Positions 1 through 5,585 of a stretch of 9,413 nt of DNA are shown here, piece after piece. Position numbers and translations under genes: made by a program. Below the pieces are notes generated by a model. The model searched no databases and was not told the DNA's origin. It worked only from the letters and a program-made list of their open reading frames with translations. The first letter of the stretch is position 1; each line of letters begins with the position of its first letter. This DNA is from Methanomicrobiales archaeon. GTDB lineage: Archaea > Halobacteriota > Methanomicrobia > Methanomicrobiales > JACTUA01. Where the stretch lies: assembly GCA_028678905.1 (NCBI GenBank), contig JAJRCO010000107.1, forward strand, positions 1 to 9,413. Direction: 5' to 3'.

Positions 1-705
1 CAGCCGGCCGAACTGGCGAAAGTGCTGAGAACCCTCGCGGGCATCCAGAGCGGGTTCAACAGCGCGGCCTCCGGCGGCAAGAAGGTCTCGCTGGCCGACC
101 TGATCGTTCTGGCCGGTTGCGCAGGCGTCGAGCAGGCCGCGAAGAAGGCCGGTCACGCCGTGACGGTTCCCTTCACGCCGGGACGCATGGACGCCTCGCA
201 GGAGCACACCGATGTGGACTCCTTCTCCGTGCTCGAACCGATCGCGGATGGCTTCCGCAACTACCAGAAGAGCCGTTATGCCGTATCAGCCGAGGAGTTG
301 CTGGTTGACAAGGCACAATTGCTGACCCTTACCGCACCAGAGATGACGGTGCTCGTTGGTGGCATGCGTGTGCTGAACACCAACTTCGGACAGATCCAGC
401 ACGGCGTTTTTACCAAGAGGCCGGAAGTGCTCACCAACGACTTCTTCGTGAACCTACTCGACATGGGCACGGAGTGGATGGCGGTATCGGAAACCAAGGA
501 CCTGTTTGAAGGGCACGATTGCAAGACTGGCGAAGTCAAATGGACCGGCACGCGTGTCGATCTCATCTTTGGTTCGAACTCGCAGCTCCGAGCTCTGGCC
601 GAGGTCTACGGAAGCGCGAACGCTCAGGAGAAGTTTGTTCAGGACTTCGTGGCTGCCTGGACCAAAGTGATGAACCTTGACCGCTTCGACTTCGCCGTCG
701 CATAA
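1..705 (+). CDS. katG: Catalase-peroxidase KatG, C-terminal part (5' end outside window)
   Basis: KatG is a heme enzyme that breaks down hydrogen peroxide by catalase and peroxidase reactions. The first base starts an in-frame codon and the frame runs 234 residues to TAA at 703-705. This is about the last third of a protein usually near 720-740 residues. Recognisable family stretches are AELAKVLRTLAGIQSGFN near the start, SLADLIVLAGCAGVE, VPFTPGRMDASQEHTDV, LTLTAPEMTVLVGGMRVLN, and the typical ending WTKVMNLDRFD. All of this belongs to the heme-free C-terminal domain that supports the active-site fold; the distal Arg-Trp-His and the Met-Tyr-Trp adduct would lie upstream of the window. The ending looks natural and undamaged. 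An HtrA fragment follows directly with no visible spacer or terminator, so the 3' flank is probably rearranged. Whether the full gene is intact cannot be seen. Confidence 0.95.
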   Translation, partial: QPAELAKVLRTLAGIQSGFNSAASGGKKVSLADLIVLAGCAGVEQAAKKAGHAVTVPFTPGRMDASQEHTDVDSFSVLEPIADGFRNYQKSRYAVSAEELLVDKAQLLTLTAPEMTVLVGGMRVLNTNFGQIQHGVFTKRPEVLTNDFFVNLLDMGTEWMAVSETKDLFEGHDCKTGEVKWTGTRVDLIFGSNSQLRALAEVYGSANAQEKFVQDFVAAWTKVMNLDRFDFAVA

Positions 706-1012
706 TTGGGCTTCGGTTCCTTGGAGTATCCAGATGCTCATATCAACCCGGGCAACAGTGGTGGGCCGTTGCTCAACAAAGATGGCGAGGTCATTGGCAT
801 GAACTCGGCCAGTATCCCATTCGCCCAAGGCATCGGCTTCTCCATTCCCATTGATAAAGCAACACACATTGGCAAGGAGCTCATAAAACACGGGAAAAGT
901 GGTGCGGCCTTGGCTCGGTATCTTCGGAGTTGGCGTCACGAAGGAGCTGGCAGAGTACTACAATCTAAACTCAAATGAGGGCGTTCTCGTTACGCGGATC
1001 TACGAGAATAGC
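706..1012 (+). pseudogene. HtrA/DegP-type serine protease fragment, frameshifted and truncated at both ends
   Basis: The frame directly after the katG stop reads PDAHINPGNSGGPLLN, the nucleophile motif of HtrA/Deg proteases (Ser of GNSGG). GEVIGMNSASIPFAQGIGFS and IPIDKATHIGKELIKHGK follow, as in the end of a Deg protease domain. At the A4 run 895-898 the match moves to another frame, which reads VVRPWLGIFGVGVTKELAEY and NEGVLVTRIYENS, the linker and start of a PDZ domain. Removing one A from the run restores a single frame. The His and Asp of the catalytic triad, the N-terminus and most of the PDZ domain are absent, and similarity stops at the Ser codon 1010-1012, where intact homologues continue with a residue pattern like PAEKAGL. 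No start codon or ribosome site fits. It cannot encode an active protease. The first 20 or so bases after 705 have no clear HtrA match, so the left junction is approximate. Confidence 0.85.
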
Positions 1013-1177
1013 CTAGTTGGCGTACCTCCTCTCAACTTTTTTCTTCCGAATGTAGTTGGCGAGTTCCGACATGTCTTCATCTTCTTCCCATCGACACTGA
1101 GGGATGTGATTTGAACGTCTTATCTCGAGTCCCGATAAGAGAAGTTCGATCTTTGTTTTAGGTTTTATAAGGTTCAA
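1013..1177 (-). CDS. Possible small protein or C-terminal gene remnant, unrecognised
   Basis: On the minus strand a frame of 54 codons runs from a TTG at 1177 to TAG at 1015-1013. Its product has an acidic segment, QCRWEEDEDMSELANYI, followed by a basic tail, RKKKVERRYAN. This charge pattern is more protein-like than random AT-rich DNA usually gives. The stop codon falls exactly where HtrA similarity ends on the other strand, so this could be the 3' end of an older gene whose downstream DNA was replaced. The adjacent minus-strand frame upstream (about 1165-1250, ending LRLVIEPYKT) is also open and could be an earlier part separated by a frameshift. There is no ribosome binding site and no ATG except an internal one. 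I recognise no family. It may also be chance. Confidence 0.25.
   Translation of the reverse strand: MNLIKPKTKIELLLSGLEIRRSNHIPQCRWEEDEDMSELANYIRKKKVERRYAN
1118..1140. repeat. 7-bp inverted repeat with 9-nt loop
   Basis: TCTTATC (1118-1124) and GATAAGA (1134-1140) are perfect complements around TCGAGTCCC. On the plus strand a T-rich stretch follows at about 1147-1168, so it could act as a terminator, but no intact plus-strand gene precedes it. It also lies inside the doubtful minus-strand frame. Confidence 0.3.
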
Positions 1178-1306
1178 TCACGAGTCGCAGGACCGTACTG
1201 ATAACTTTTAGCTTGATGCCTTTATTCAGTGTCTTAAAACACGAAAATATCAAAATTTAGTCACCATTTCAATTAAGAGCTTCTTAAAATGGATATTTGA
1301 ACTCTA
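1178..1306. other. AT-rich spacer without a recognised gene
   Basis: This stretch lies between the doubtful small frame and the tRNA 3' end. It contains a short palindromic element, TTAAGA-GCT-TCTTAA (1273-1287), about 20 bases beyond the tRNA on its downstream side. That element could help end tRNA transcription, though no long T run adjoins it. I see no gene in it. Confidence 0.4.
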
Positions 1307-1378
1307 TGCGCCGACCGGGATTCGAACCCGGGTTTAGGCGTTGGCAACGCCTAGTGATAACCACTACACTATCGGCGC
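1307..1378 (-). tRNA. tRNA-Gly (anticodon GCC)
   Basis: The minus strand folds as a 72-nt tRNA. The acceptor stem is GCGCCGA paired with TCGGCGC, plus discriminator A. The D-arm is GTG-TAGTGGTTAT-CAC, the anticodon stem AGGCG/CGCCT encloses the loop TTGCCAA, and the T-arm is CCGGG-TTCGAAT-CCCGG. The anticodon GCC (complement of 1343-1345) reads glycine codons GGC and GGU. The 3' CCA is not encoded, so it would be added after transcription, as is common in archaea. The gene is divergent from the tetrapyrrole operon, and its 3' end faces the rearranged katG/htrA patch. Confidence 0.97.
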
Positions 1379-1405
1379 AATGCGCTAGTAACATGGTGGG
1401 TGAAA

Positions 1406-1414
1406 GATAATAAG
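1406..1414 (-). promoter_or_regulatory. Likely archaeal TATA box of the tRNA-Gly gene
   Basis: Read on the minus strand this is GCTTATTATC, centred about 30 bases upstream of the first base of the mature tRNA. That is the spacing expected for an archaeal TBP site with transcription starting at or just before the tRNA. Confidence 0.55.
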
Positions 1415-1495
1415 CGTATCGAATATCCGGCGAGAAACTGGCAAAATATGGCAGCATTCGTAAAAGAACCGCATCTTTCGACCCGGTAGATCCCA

Positions 1496-1503
1496 CATAA
1501 ATC
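1496..1503 (+). promoter_or_regulatory. Weak candidate TATA element for the tetrapyrrole operon
   Basis: ACATAAAT lies about 40 bases before the ATG at 1543. A start site some 25 bases downstream would leave a leader of about 20 bases. It is a poor match to the archaeal consensus and was chosen mainly by position. Confidence 0.25.
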
Positions 1504-1542
1504 CGGCACATTGATGTTCCTTCCCGACCAACTGTGAAGTTG

Positions 1543-2163
1543 ATGATCCCCCTGATTATCGATTTTTCGGGAAAGAAAGTGGTAATTTTTGGAGGGGGAG
1601 AAGTTGCGGCACGAAAAGCGGAATATTTTCGGGACTGTGACCTGGTGGTGATCAGCCGGTCTTTCTCGGAAAGACTGGAAGCAATACCCGGGGGACGCCA
1701 TCAAATGGATCTCGGCAAAATGACGGAGGAGGCAATCCGGACCTTTATCAAGGGGGCATTTCTTGTGATCGCGGCAACCTCCGATCAGAGCATCAACAAC
1801 CATATCGGGTACCAGTGCAGGCAGGAGGGCGTCCTGTTCAATAACGCAGCCGGGGATCCTGGGGATGTGATCCTGCCGGCGATCCTGAAAGGAAAAAACT
1901 TTCTGGTCGCAGTAGAAACCTACGGCAGAAGCCCTGCCTTCTCCCGCTATCTGCGATCGCAGCTGGAGTCCTCCCGCGATTCGTTTGACCGGATGATAGA
2001 AATACAGGAAAGGCTCCGCAATGCCCTGAAGCAGTCTGCATGGTCCCAGGAGGAGAGGCGCTCCATCCTTCGTAAGGTCGTGTCCGATCCGTCGATATGG
2101 AATGCGCTGAGGGACGATCCATCGGCGGCCTGGACCCTGGTGGAGAAGAGGTACCTTGTATGA
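1543..2163 (+). CDS. Precorrin-2 dehydrogenase / sirohydrochlorin-type enzyme (Met8p/CysG N-domain family)
   Basis: The family oxidises precorrin-2 to sirohydrochlorin with NAD+, and some members also insert iron to give siroheme. The product (206 aa from ATG 1543) opens with PLIIDFSGKKVVIFGGGEVA, a Rossmann fold with GGGEVAARKA at residues 18-27. It continues with LVIAATSDQSIN (about 74-85) and LFNNAAGDPGDVILPA (about 98-113), whose Asp near 105 aligns with the catalytic Asp of CysG/Met8p. The C-terminus is a helical dimerisation/chelatase region. Length fits a stand-alone enzyme without the CysG methyltransferase half. Starts at GTG 1534 or TTG 1540 are possible, but the family normally begins at this Met. 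No clear ribosome site precedes it. It overlaps hemA by ATGA (2160-2163), so the two are surely cotranscribed. In a methanogen, sirohydrochlorin feeds siroheme and coenzyme F430. Whether it is also a ferrochelatase cannot be told from sequence. Confidence 0.9.
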   Translation: MIPLIIDFSGKKVVIFGGGEVAARKAEYFRDCDLVVISRSFSERLEAIPGGRHQMDLGKMTEEAIRTFIKGAFLVIAATSDQSINNHIGYQCRQEGVLFNNAAGDPGDVILPAILKGKNFLVAVETYGRSPAFSRYLRSQLESSRDSFDRMIEIQERLRNALKQSAWSQEERRSILRKVVSDPSIWNALRDDPSAAWTLVEKRYLV

Positions 2164-3428
2164 ACGAAGAATTGCCGATCCCTTTCACAGTCGCAGTCCT
2201 GTCCCATCATGACGCAGATGTCGCCGCCCTGGAGGCATCCCGTTACCCGGACGAGAAGGCTTTTCTAAAGATGGCCCGGGACCGGTTCAAAGGGGCGATT
2301 CTTCTCCAGACCTGTAACCGGGTGGAGATACTGGTGCAGGGAGAGCCCCGGATCCTGACCGATTTTCTGGCTGAAACAGGCCGCGAGAAGTTCACCATAC
2401 TGGAAAACGGAGAAGCCCTCCGCCATCTGCTTGAACTAGCTTCAGGGATGGATTCTCTGATCGTCGGAGAGGATCAGATCATCGGCCAGATGAAAAAAGC
2501 TCTGCTGGCCGCGGAAGAGATGGATACCCTCTCTCCTCTCCTGAAAATATGCATGGATAAGGCTATCCACACCGGGATCCAGATCCGCAGAAAAACCGCG
2601 ATCAACCGCGGGGCGGTATCCATTGGCTCAGCAGCGGTCTGCCTTGCGGAACAGCTGCTCGGGGGTCTGGAGAAAAGACACATCCTGGTAGTAGGAACCG
2701 GTGAGATGGGGATCCTCGTGACCAAGGCGCTTGCGGCTAAAGGACTATCTGCAATTTACCTCGCGAACAGGACGTACGAACGGGCGGTGGCTTTGGCCGA
2801 TAGGACGGGGGGGAAAGCGGTCAACCTGAAGGAGTTATACCACTACCTGACACTATCCGACGTGGTCATCTCCTGTACCTCCGCCCCTCATCCCATCATT
2901 TACTGCGATCGTCTGAGGGAAGCGATGGAGGGGCGCACCTGGCCTTTAGAAGAGCATCCCAGACCTCTGATCCTTATCGACATTGCCCAGCCGCGGGATG
3001 TAGAAGAGGGAGCCGAATCCATCGATGGGGTCCGGCTGTTCACCGTGGACGATCTGCGGGAGATCAGTGAGAACAATATCCAAGCGAGAAAGCGGGAAAT
3101 GGAACAGGCGCGGGAACTTCTGAAGGACGAGCTCGATCACTGCATCCGGCTGGTAAAACGGGCTTCGGTAGAGGACATGCTCGCCGGCCTCTACACCTGG
3201 GCGGAAGCGATCCGCCTGCGGGAGAGAGATAGAGCCCTGCACCGTATAGGGATCACCGATCAGAGAATCGAATCCATTCTCGACGATCTGACCCATACCC
3301 TGGTGAAGAAGCTCTTCTCTGATGCAACCTATTCGCTACGTAGTTATGCCGAGCGGGGGGAGATAGATAAAGCACAATCCCTGGTAAAAGCGATTACCAA
3401 GGGTGAGGGAGCCGATCACAAATCCTGA
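2160..3428 (+). CDS. hemA: Glutamyl-tRNA reductase
   Basis: HemA uses NADPH to reduce glutamyl-tRNA(Glu) to glutamate-1-semialdehyde, the committed step of the C5 route to 5-aminolevulinate and all tetrapyrroles. The 422-aa product has the family length. The catalytic Cys is in LQTCNRVE (Cys52). The substrate-domain signature GMDSLIVGEDQIIGQMKKA lies at about 96-114. A Rossmann NADPH-binding domain carries VVGTGEMG (about 177-184) and LANRTYERA (201-209). ISCTSAPHP and LILIDIAQPRDVE follow, then a helical dimerisation domain from about 315 with SVEDMLAGLY. The ATG at 2160 overlaps the upstream stop (ATGA) and has GAGGT at 2148-2152, seven bases away; an upstream in-frame ATG at 2097 lies inside the previous gene and is rejected. 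The partner hemL and the following hemB, hemC and hemD do not follow here. Confidence is very high. Confidence 0.97.
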   Translation: MNEELPIPFTVAVLSHHDADVAALEASRYPDEKAFLKMARDRFKGAILLQTCNRVEILVQGEPRILTDFLAETGREKFTILENGEALRHLLELASGMDSLIVGEDQIIGQMKKALLAAEEMDTLSPLLKICMDKAIHTGIQIRRKTAINRGAVSIGSAAVCLAEQLLGGLEKRHILVVGTGEMGILVTKALAAKGLSAIYLANRTYERAVALADRTGGKAVNLKELYHYLTLSDVVISCTSAPHPIIYCDRLREAMEGRTWPLEEHPRPLILIDIAQPRDVEEGAESIDGVRLFTVDDLREISENNIQARKREMEQARELLKDELDHCIRLVKRASVEDMLAGLYTWAEAIRLRERDRALHRIGITDQRIESILDDLTHTLVKKLFSDATYSLRSYAERGEIDKAQSLVKAITKGEGADHKS

Positions 3429-3690
3429 AAAACTGCAATTCCTTTTCTCTGTAAAGCTGGTTCCTGTGCGGCATCCGATCCGGAGTGATGGGAACCCCAC
3501 GTGGCCATCAAAATTACTTTCCGGACAATTCATCTCCATCTTGTACCTATGACCAGACAGAGGGAATTCCTGCGCCCGGATAAAAGAACCTGATTAGAAC
3601 GAAACTCTCAATCGACAACACTAAATGATTTGATATAATTTATATATAAGTACATATATCTTGGGGAGAGATAGAGGAGAGAGAATTTCT
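3429..3690. other. Intergenic region after hemA
   Basis: I see no gene here. A pyrimidine run, TTCCTTTTCTCT (3439-3450), just after the hemA stop could serve as a T-rich archaeal terminator. GGTTCC (3459-3464) and GGAACC (3491-3496) form a weak widely spaced inverted repeat, and CCACGTGG (3497-3504) is a perfect short palindrome. The right end holds the promoter of the next gene. Confidence 0.4.
3639..3650 (+). promoter_or_regulatory. Archaeal TATA box of the small gene at 3691
   Basis: TTTATATATAAG closely matches the archaeal TATA consensus. Transcription would start near 3668-3672, about 25 bases on. That leaves a leader of about 20 bases which contains the ribosome site at 3674-3680. Confidence 0.65.
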
Positions 3691-4212
3691 GTGGAGTTTG
3701 ACCAGAACGGTTTTTACAAGAAGCTAGAGAAGGAGATCGCCCGACTGGAAAAGACCGCAGACCGACTGGAAGGAATGGACCGCGATCTAGTGAAAAACAT
3801 GGTCCATGCATTGGAACTGGAATGTGCCCGGTTTCGTTCTTCGGAAGTAACATTTTCGGAAGTACGGGAACAGGAGCGGGAGGAAGCCCGGTCGACCACT
3901 ATCGCTATTCTCAACAAGATCGAGACTCAGGTCCGGGATCTGGATGTGATTCTGGGCAAGGACGAAAACCGGGGGATCGGTTCCCGCACTGAAGCAAACC
4001 GCATCGTCGATCAGTTTTTTCTGGATTGCCAGTTGGCAGAAGAGCAGATGAAACAATACGCCTTTCGGGGTCTGCTCAGTAAGGAACAGATCCGTGATCT
4101 TAACATCCAGCTGAAAGGTCTCGTTCATCAGATGATCCAATTGTCCAAGAAGTCAGATCTGCTCACTGATGCGGTGCTCGAATCCTACGAGGCCATGATC
4201 GTGGGGCCCTAA
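3691..4212 (+). CDS. Hypothetical helical (coiled-coil-like) protein
   Basis: I do not recognise the family. The GTG start at 3691 is preferred because GAGGAGA (3674-3680) lies ten bases upstream, whereas the more distant in-frame TTG at 3661 lies before the likely transcription start. The product is 173 aa, strongly charged and almost wholly helical by appearance. It starts with KKLEKEIARLEKTADRLEGM, a heptad-like coiled coil, then has an acidic/basic middle (EVREQEREEARSTT, ILNKIETQVRDLDVILGKDE) and ends with LNIQLKGLVHQMIQLSKKSD. It has no signal peptide, membrane segment, Cys pair or helix-turn-helix. The length and pattern suggest a cytoplasmic structural or scaffold-like protein; this is inference only. 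It stands alone, with its own strong TATA box, and converges on the gene at 4305-4718. Confidence 0.75.
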   Translation: MEFDQNGFYKKLEKEIARLEKTADRLEGMDRDLVKNMVHALELECARFRSSEVTFSEVREQEREEARSTTIAILNKIETQVRDLDVILGKDENRGIGSRTEANRIVDQFFLDCQLAEEQMKQYAFRGLLSKEQIRDLNIQLKGLVHQMIQLSKKSDLLTDAVLESYEAMIVGP

Positions 4213-4255
4213 TCAAGATAATACCCCTCAGACCCTGAGTATCCCGCATCATGGC

Positions 4256-4308
4256 TTGACTGTTAGCTCTTAACTTTTAAAGAAGGAATTTTCCAGCCCT
4301 ACAGTCAA
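4256..4308. repeat. Inverted repeat between convergent genes; possible two-way terminator
   Basis: TTGACTGT (4256-4263) and ACAGTCAA (4301-4308) are perfect 8-bp complements around 37 bases that include TTTTAAAG and AATTTT. A smaller hairpin, CTCAG-ACC-CTGAG, lies at 4227-4239. The right arm overlaps the stop codon of the minus-strand gene. The position suits transcription end signals for both genes, but the loop is long for an intrinsic terminator. Confidence 0.3.
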
Positions 4309-4718
4309 TCCGCAGTAGAGAAAGTATGGAGAAGTGTCATCGTCTCTTCCATAGTCCGATCGTTATGAAGGCGGATACGGGCAAGATGGTCCATCAGTTC
4401 TGGAGGTAACCGCCCCCTTTCTACAACCAATGTCATCTTCAGGATCACACTTGCCTCTTTCATGACCTCAACCGCGTTCTTCAGGAGACCGGGAATTACT
4501 ACGATGTTATCATGGGTCTGCGCCTTCCGTACCTCTTCCGTCAGTATATCCAGTCTTCGTGATATTTCATAAAGTGACGAGGTGTCGATGGAAAACTCAT
4601 CCAGCTCAATCGCAACACTGTTCATACATCGAGAAAGGGGCATTCTTGAGGATGGAAGAGGGATTATACGGGTCCGGCCTGTTGCGATGTGAGCATTCTT
4701 TGAAAGTATCTCTGCCAT
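4305..4718 (-). CDS. Hypothetical protein, unrecognised
   Basis: The product from ATG 4718 is 137 aa, and I know no matching family. An upstream in-frame ATG at 4760 would add 14 residues (MSPVIRHQIRTGRS). The inner start is preferred because a weak AGGA lies just before it, while the outer one has no ribosome site; the choice is uncertain. The N-terminal 35 residues are basic with prolines (TGRTRIIPLPSSRMPLSR). The rest looks helical, with YEISRRLDILTEEVRKAQTH, then a hydrophobic stretch, NIVVIPGLLKNAVEVMKEA, and VILKMTLVVERGRLPPELM. The hydrophobic part is too short and broken to be a sure membrane segment. There is no signal peptide and only one Cys. It is convergent with the other orphan gene and separated from aroD by an AT-rich promoter region, so it is probably expressed alone. 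Confidence 0.7.
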   Translation of the reverse strand: MAEILSKNAHIATGRTRIIPLPSSRMPLSRCMNSVAIELDEFSIDTSSLYEISRRLDILTEEVRKAQTHDNIVVIPGLLKNAVEVMKEASVILKMTLVVERGRLPPELMDHLARIRLHNDRTMEETMTLLHTFSTAD

Positions 4719-4764
4719 GCTTCGTCCTGTTCTGATCTGATGCCTGATTACCGGAGACATCTGG

Positions 4765-4782
4765 GTGAGAAATGATTCTCAC
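4765..4782. promoter_or_regulatory. Perfect inverted repeat, candidate operator or leader hairpin
   Basis: GTGAGAA-ATGA-TTCTCAC is a 7-bp perfect palindromic pair with a 4-base centre. It lies between the TATA-like repeats and the start of the minus-strand gene, close to or within its 5' leader. It could bind a dimeric repressor or fold in the RNA. A resemblance to metal-regulator boxes is superficial and not claimed. Confidence 0.4.
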
Positions 4783-4801
4783 TCACGGTACCGAATCGTG
4801 A
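4783..4801. promoter_or_regulatory. Second inverted repeat beside the first
   Basis: TCACG (4783-4787) and CGTGA (4797-4801) are complementary around a spacer that contains the overlapping palindrome CGGTACCG (4786-4793). It adjoins the repeat at 4765-4782 without a gap. It lies near the expected transcription start of the minus-strand gene. Confidence 0.3.
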
Positions 4802-4827
4802 TGATTTTTTTTCAGATTATACATTGC

Positions 4828-4842
4828 TTTAATATATAAAAT
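4828..4842 (-). promoter_or_regulatory. TATA-like repeat, proximal copy
   Basis: On the minus strand this reads ATTTTATATATTAAA, a good archaeal TATA box. Transcription would start near 4805-4812, giving a leader of roughly 45 to 90 bases depending on the start codon of the gene that ends at 4305. Confidence 0.5.
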
Positions 4843-4854
4843 ATTATAATGATT

Positions 4855-4869
4855 TTTAATATATAAAAT
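4855..4869 (-). promoter_or_regulatory. TATA-like repeat, distal copy
   Basis: This is an exact 15-base copy of the element at 4828-4842, 27 bases further upstream of the minus-strand gene. It may be a second start point or a chance product of the AT-rich spacer. Confidence 0.35.
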
Positions 4870-4925
4870 TAACGCTAAAATATTACTAAAATTATTTATT
4901 TTAATATTTATACAAATTACGATAT

Positions 4926-4940
4926 TGTTTTTAAAAATCA
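4926..4940 (-). terminator. Likely T-rich terminator after aroD
   Basis: Directly after the aroD stop the minus strand reads TGATTTTTAAAAAC and continues into very AT-rich DNA. Oligo-T stretches just after a gene are the usual archaeal end signal. It closes the three-gene minus-strand operon. Confidence 0.4.
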
Positions 4941-5585
4941 CTATTCCAGTAATTTCCCAAGTAGTGTCCTGAAATCCTGAATGTGGTATTGGCCTTCCGC
5001 GGTTGGATTACCGACATGACAATATACCAGCGAAGATCCGAAGAGAGGGAGCAGGGCGCGTCCATAGCGGAATCTTGCCCCGGTTATCCCGGTGCAGACC
5101 GGCTTTTCCACCTGGAGGGTGAAGGAGAACAGAGCTAAGAGGTCTGCAGCGTTCACAGGGGTTACCACTATCTTGGGGATGTCCCCAAAGGAACGCAGCA
5201 GTCGTTCCCTGTTGTCAAGTTCTTCCCGGGTCGGCATGAGGGGGCTGTGCCATGAAGCGATCACTTTCCTCCCTTGAGAGCGGAGGTCCCCCACATAACG
5301 ATGGTACGCGGCTTCGACATCAATATAAACTGCTCGTTCGACCCAGGGATCGAGTATTTTGCGCCATTCTTCAGTGGTCCCTGAAAATCCTCCCCCTTCG
5401 GACCGGCTTCTCAGGGTGATGATCAGAGGGGGCAGCTTTTTGCTGTCCAGCATTTCAGGAGTCAGGTGAGGCGGGGTGAGCAGATCAAGGCGGATTTCGA
5501 TGAAATCGGCCCCCAGCAGACAGGCATTTTCCAGTTCTTCCCTGTTTCGTGTTGCGACAACGATCGATACGGGTAGATGGTTCAT
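4941..5585 (-). CDS. aroD: 3-Dehydroquinate dehydratase, type I
   Basis: AroD converts 3-dehydroquinate to 3-dehydroshikimate in the shikimate pathway to aromatic amino acids, through a Schiff base with lysine. The 214-aa product has the compact archaeal length. Type I features are visible in order: FIEIRLDLL with Glu30 and Arg32; ASWHSP with the catalytic His113; DIPKIVVTP with the Schiff-base Lys138; CTGITGARFRYGRALLPLFG, where Arg173 matches the substrate-binding Arg of the usual G-x-x-S-R segment; and TAEGQ with Gln199 in place of the usual APGQ. The ATG overlaps the U32 stop (ATGA, 5582-5585). A strong ribosome site, AAGGAGGAG (5588-5596), sits inside the end of the upstream gene, so translation is coupled but can also begin independently. 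It is the last gene of its operon, with no other shikimate gene in view. Confidence 0.95.
   Translation of the reverse strand: MNHLPVSIVVATRNREELENACLLGADFIEIRLDLLTPPHLTPEMLDSKKLPPLIITLRSRSEGGGFSGTTEEWRKILDPWVERAVYIDVEAAYHRYVGDLRSQGRKVIASWHSPLMPTREELDNRERLLRSFGDIPKIVVTPVNAADLLALFSFTLQVEKPVCTGITGARFRYGRALLPLFGSSLVYCHVGNPTAEGQYHIQDFRTLLGKLLE

Noticed and set aside
454..939. Minus-strand open frame of 161 codons opposite katG and the htrA fragment
   Set aside because: It crosses the katG/htrA junction opposite two identifiable protein-coding stretches; no family features are visible.
1..1306. Insertion sequence or prophage
   Set aside because: No transposase or integrase, no terminal inverted repeats and no target duplication could be found in the visible part.
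1369..1803. Minus-strand open frame overlapping the tRNA end and the precorrin-2 dehydrogenase gene
   Set aside because: It is antisense to a conserved enzyme and runs into the tRNA gene; no support on its own.
2097..2159. Upstream in-frame ATG extending hemA by 21 codons
   Set aside because: The extension lies inside the preceding gene. The ATG at 2160 has a ribosome site and an ATGA overlap, and gives the normal HemA N-terminus.
3632..3660. GATATA/TATATC inverted repeat around the promoter at 3639
   Set aside because: It is six bases of alternating A and T in an AT-rich promoter, easily expected by chance.
3661..3690. TTG start at 3661 for the coiled-coil-like protein
   Set aside because: It would lie before the expected transcription start, and GTG 3691 has a proper ribosome site.
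4801..4940. AT-rich tract considered as a replication origin or CRISPR leader
   Set aside because: There are no origin-box repeats, no cdc6/orc1 gene nearby and no regularly spaced repeats; two TATA-like copies are explained by promoters.
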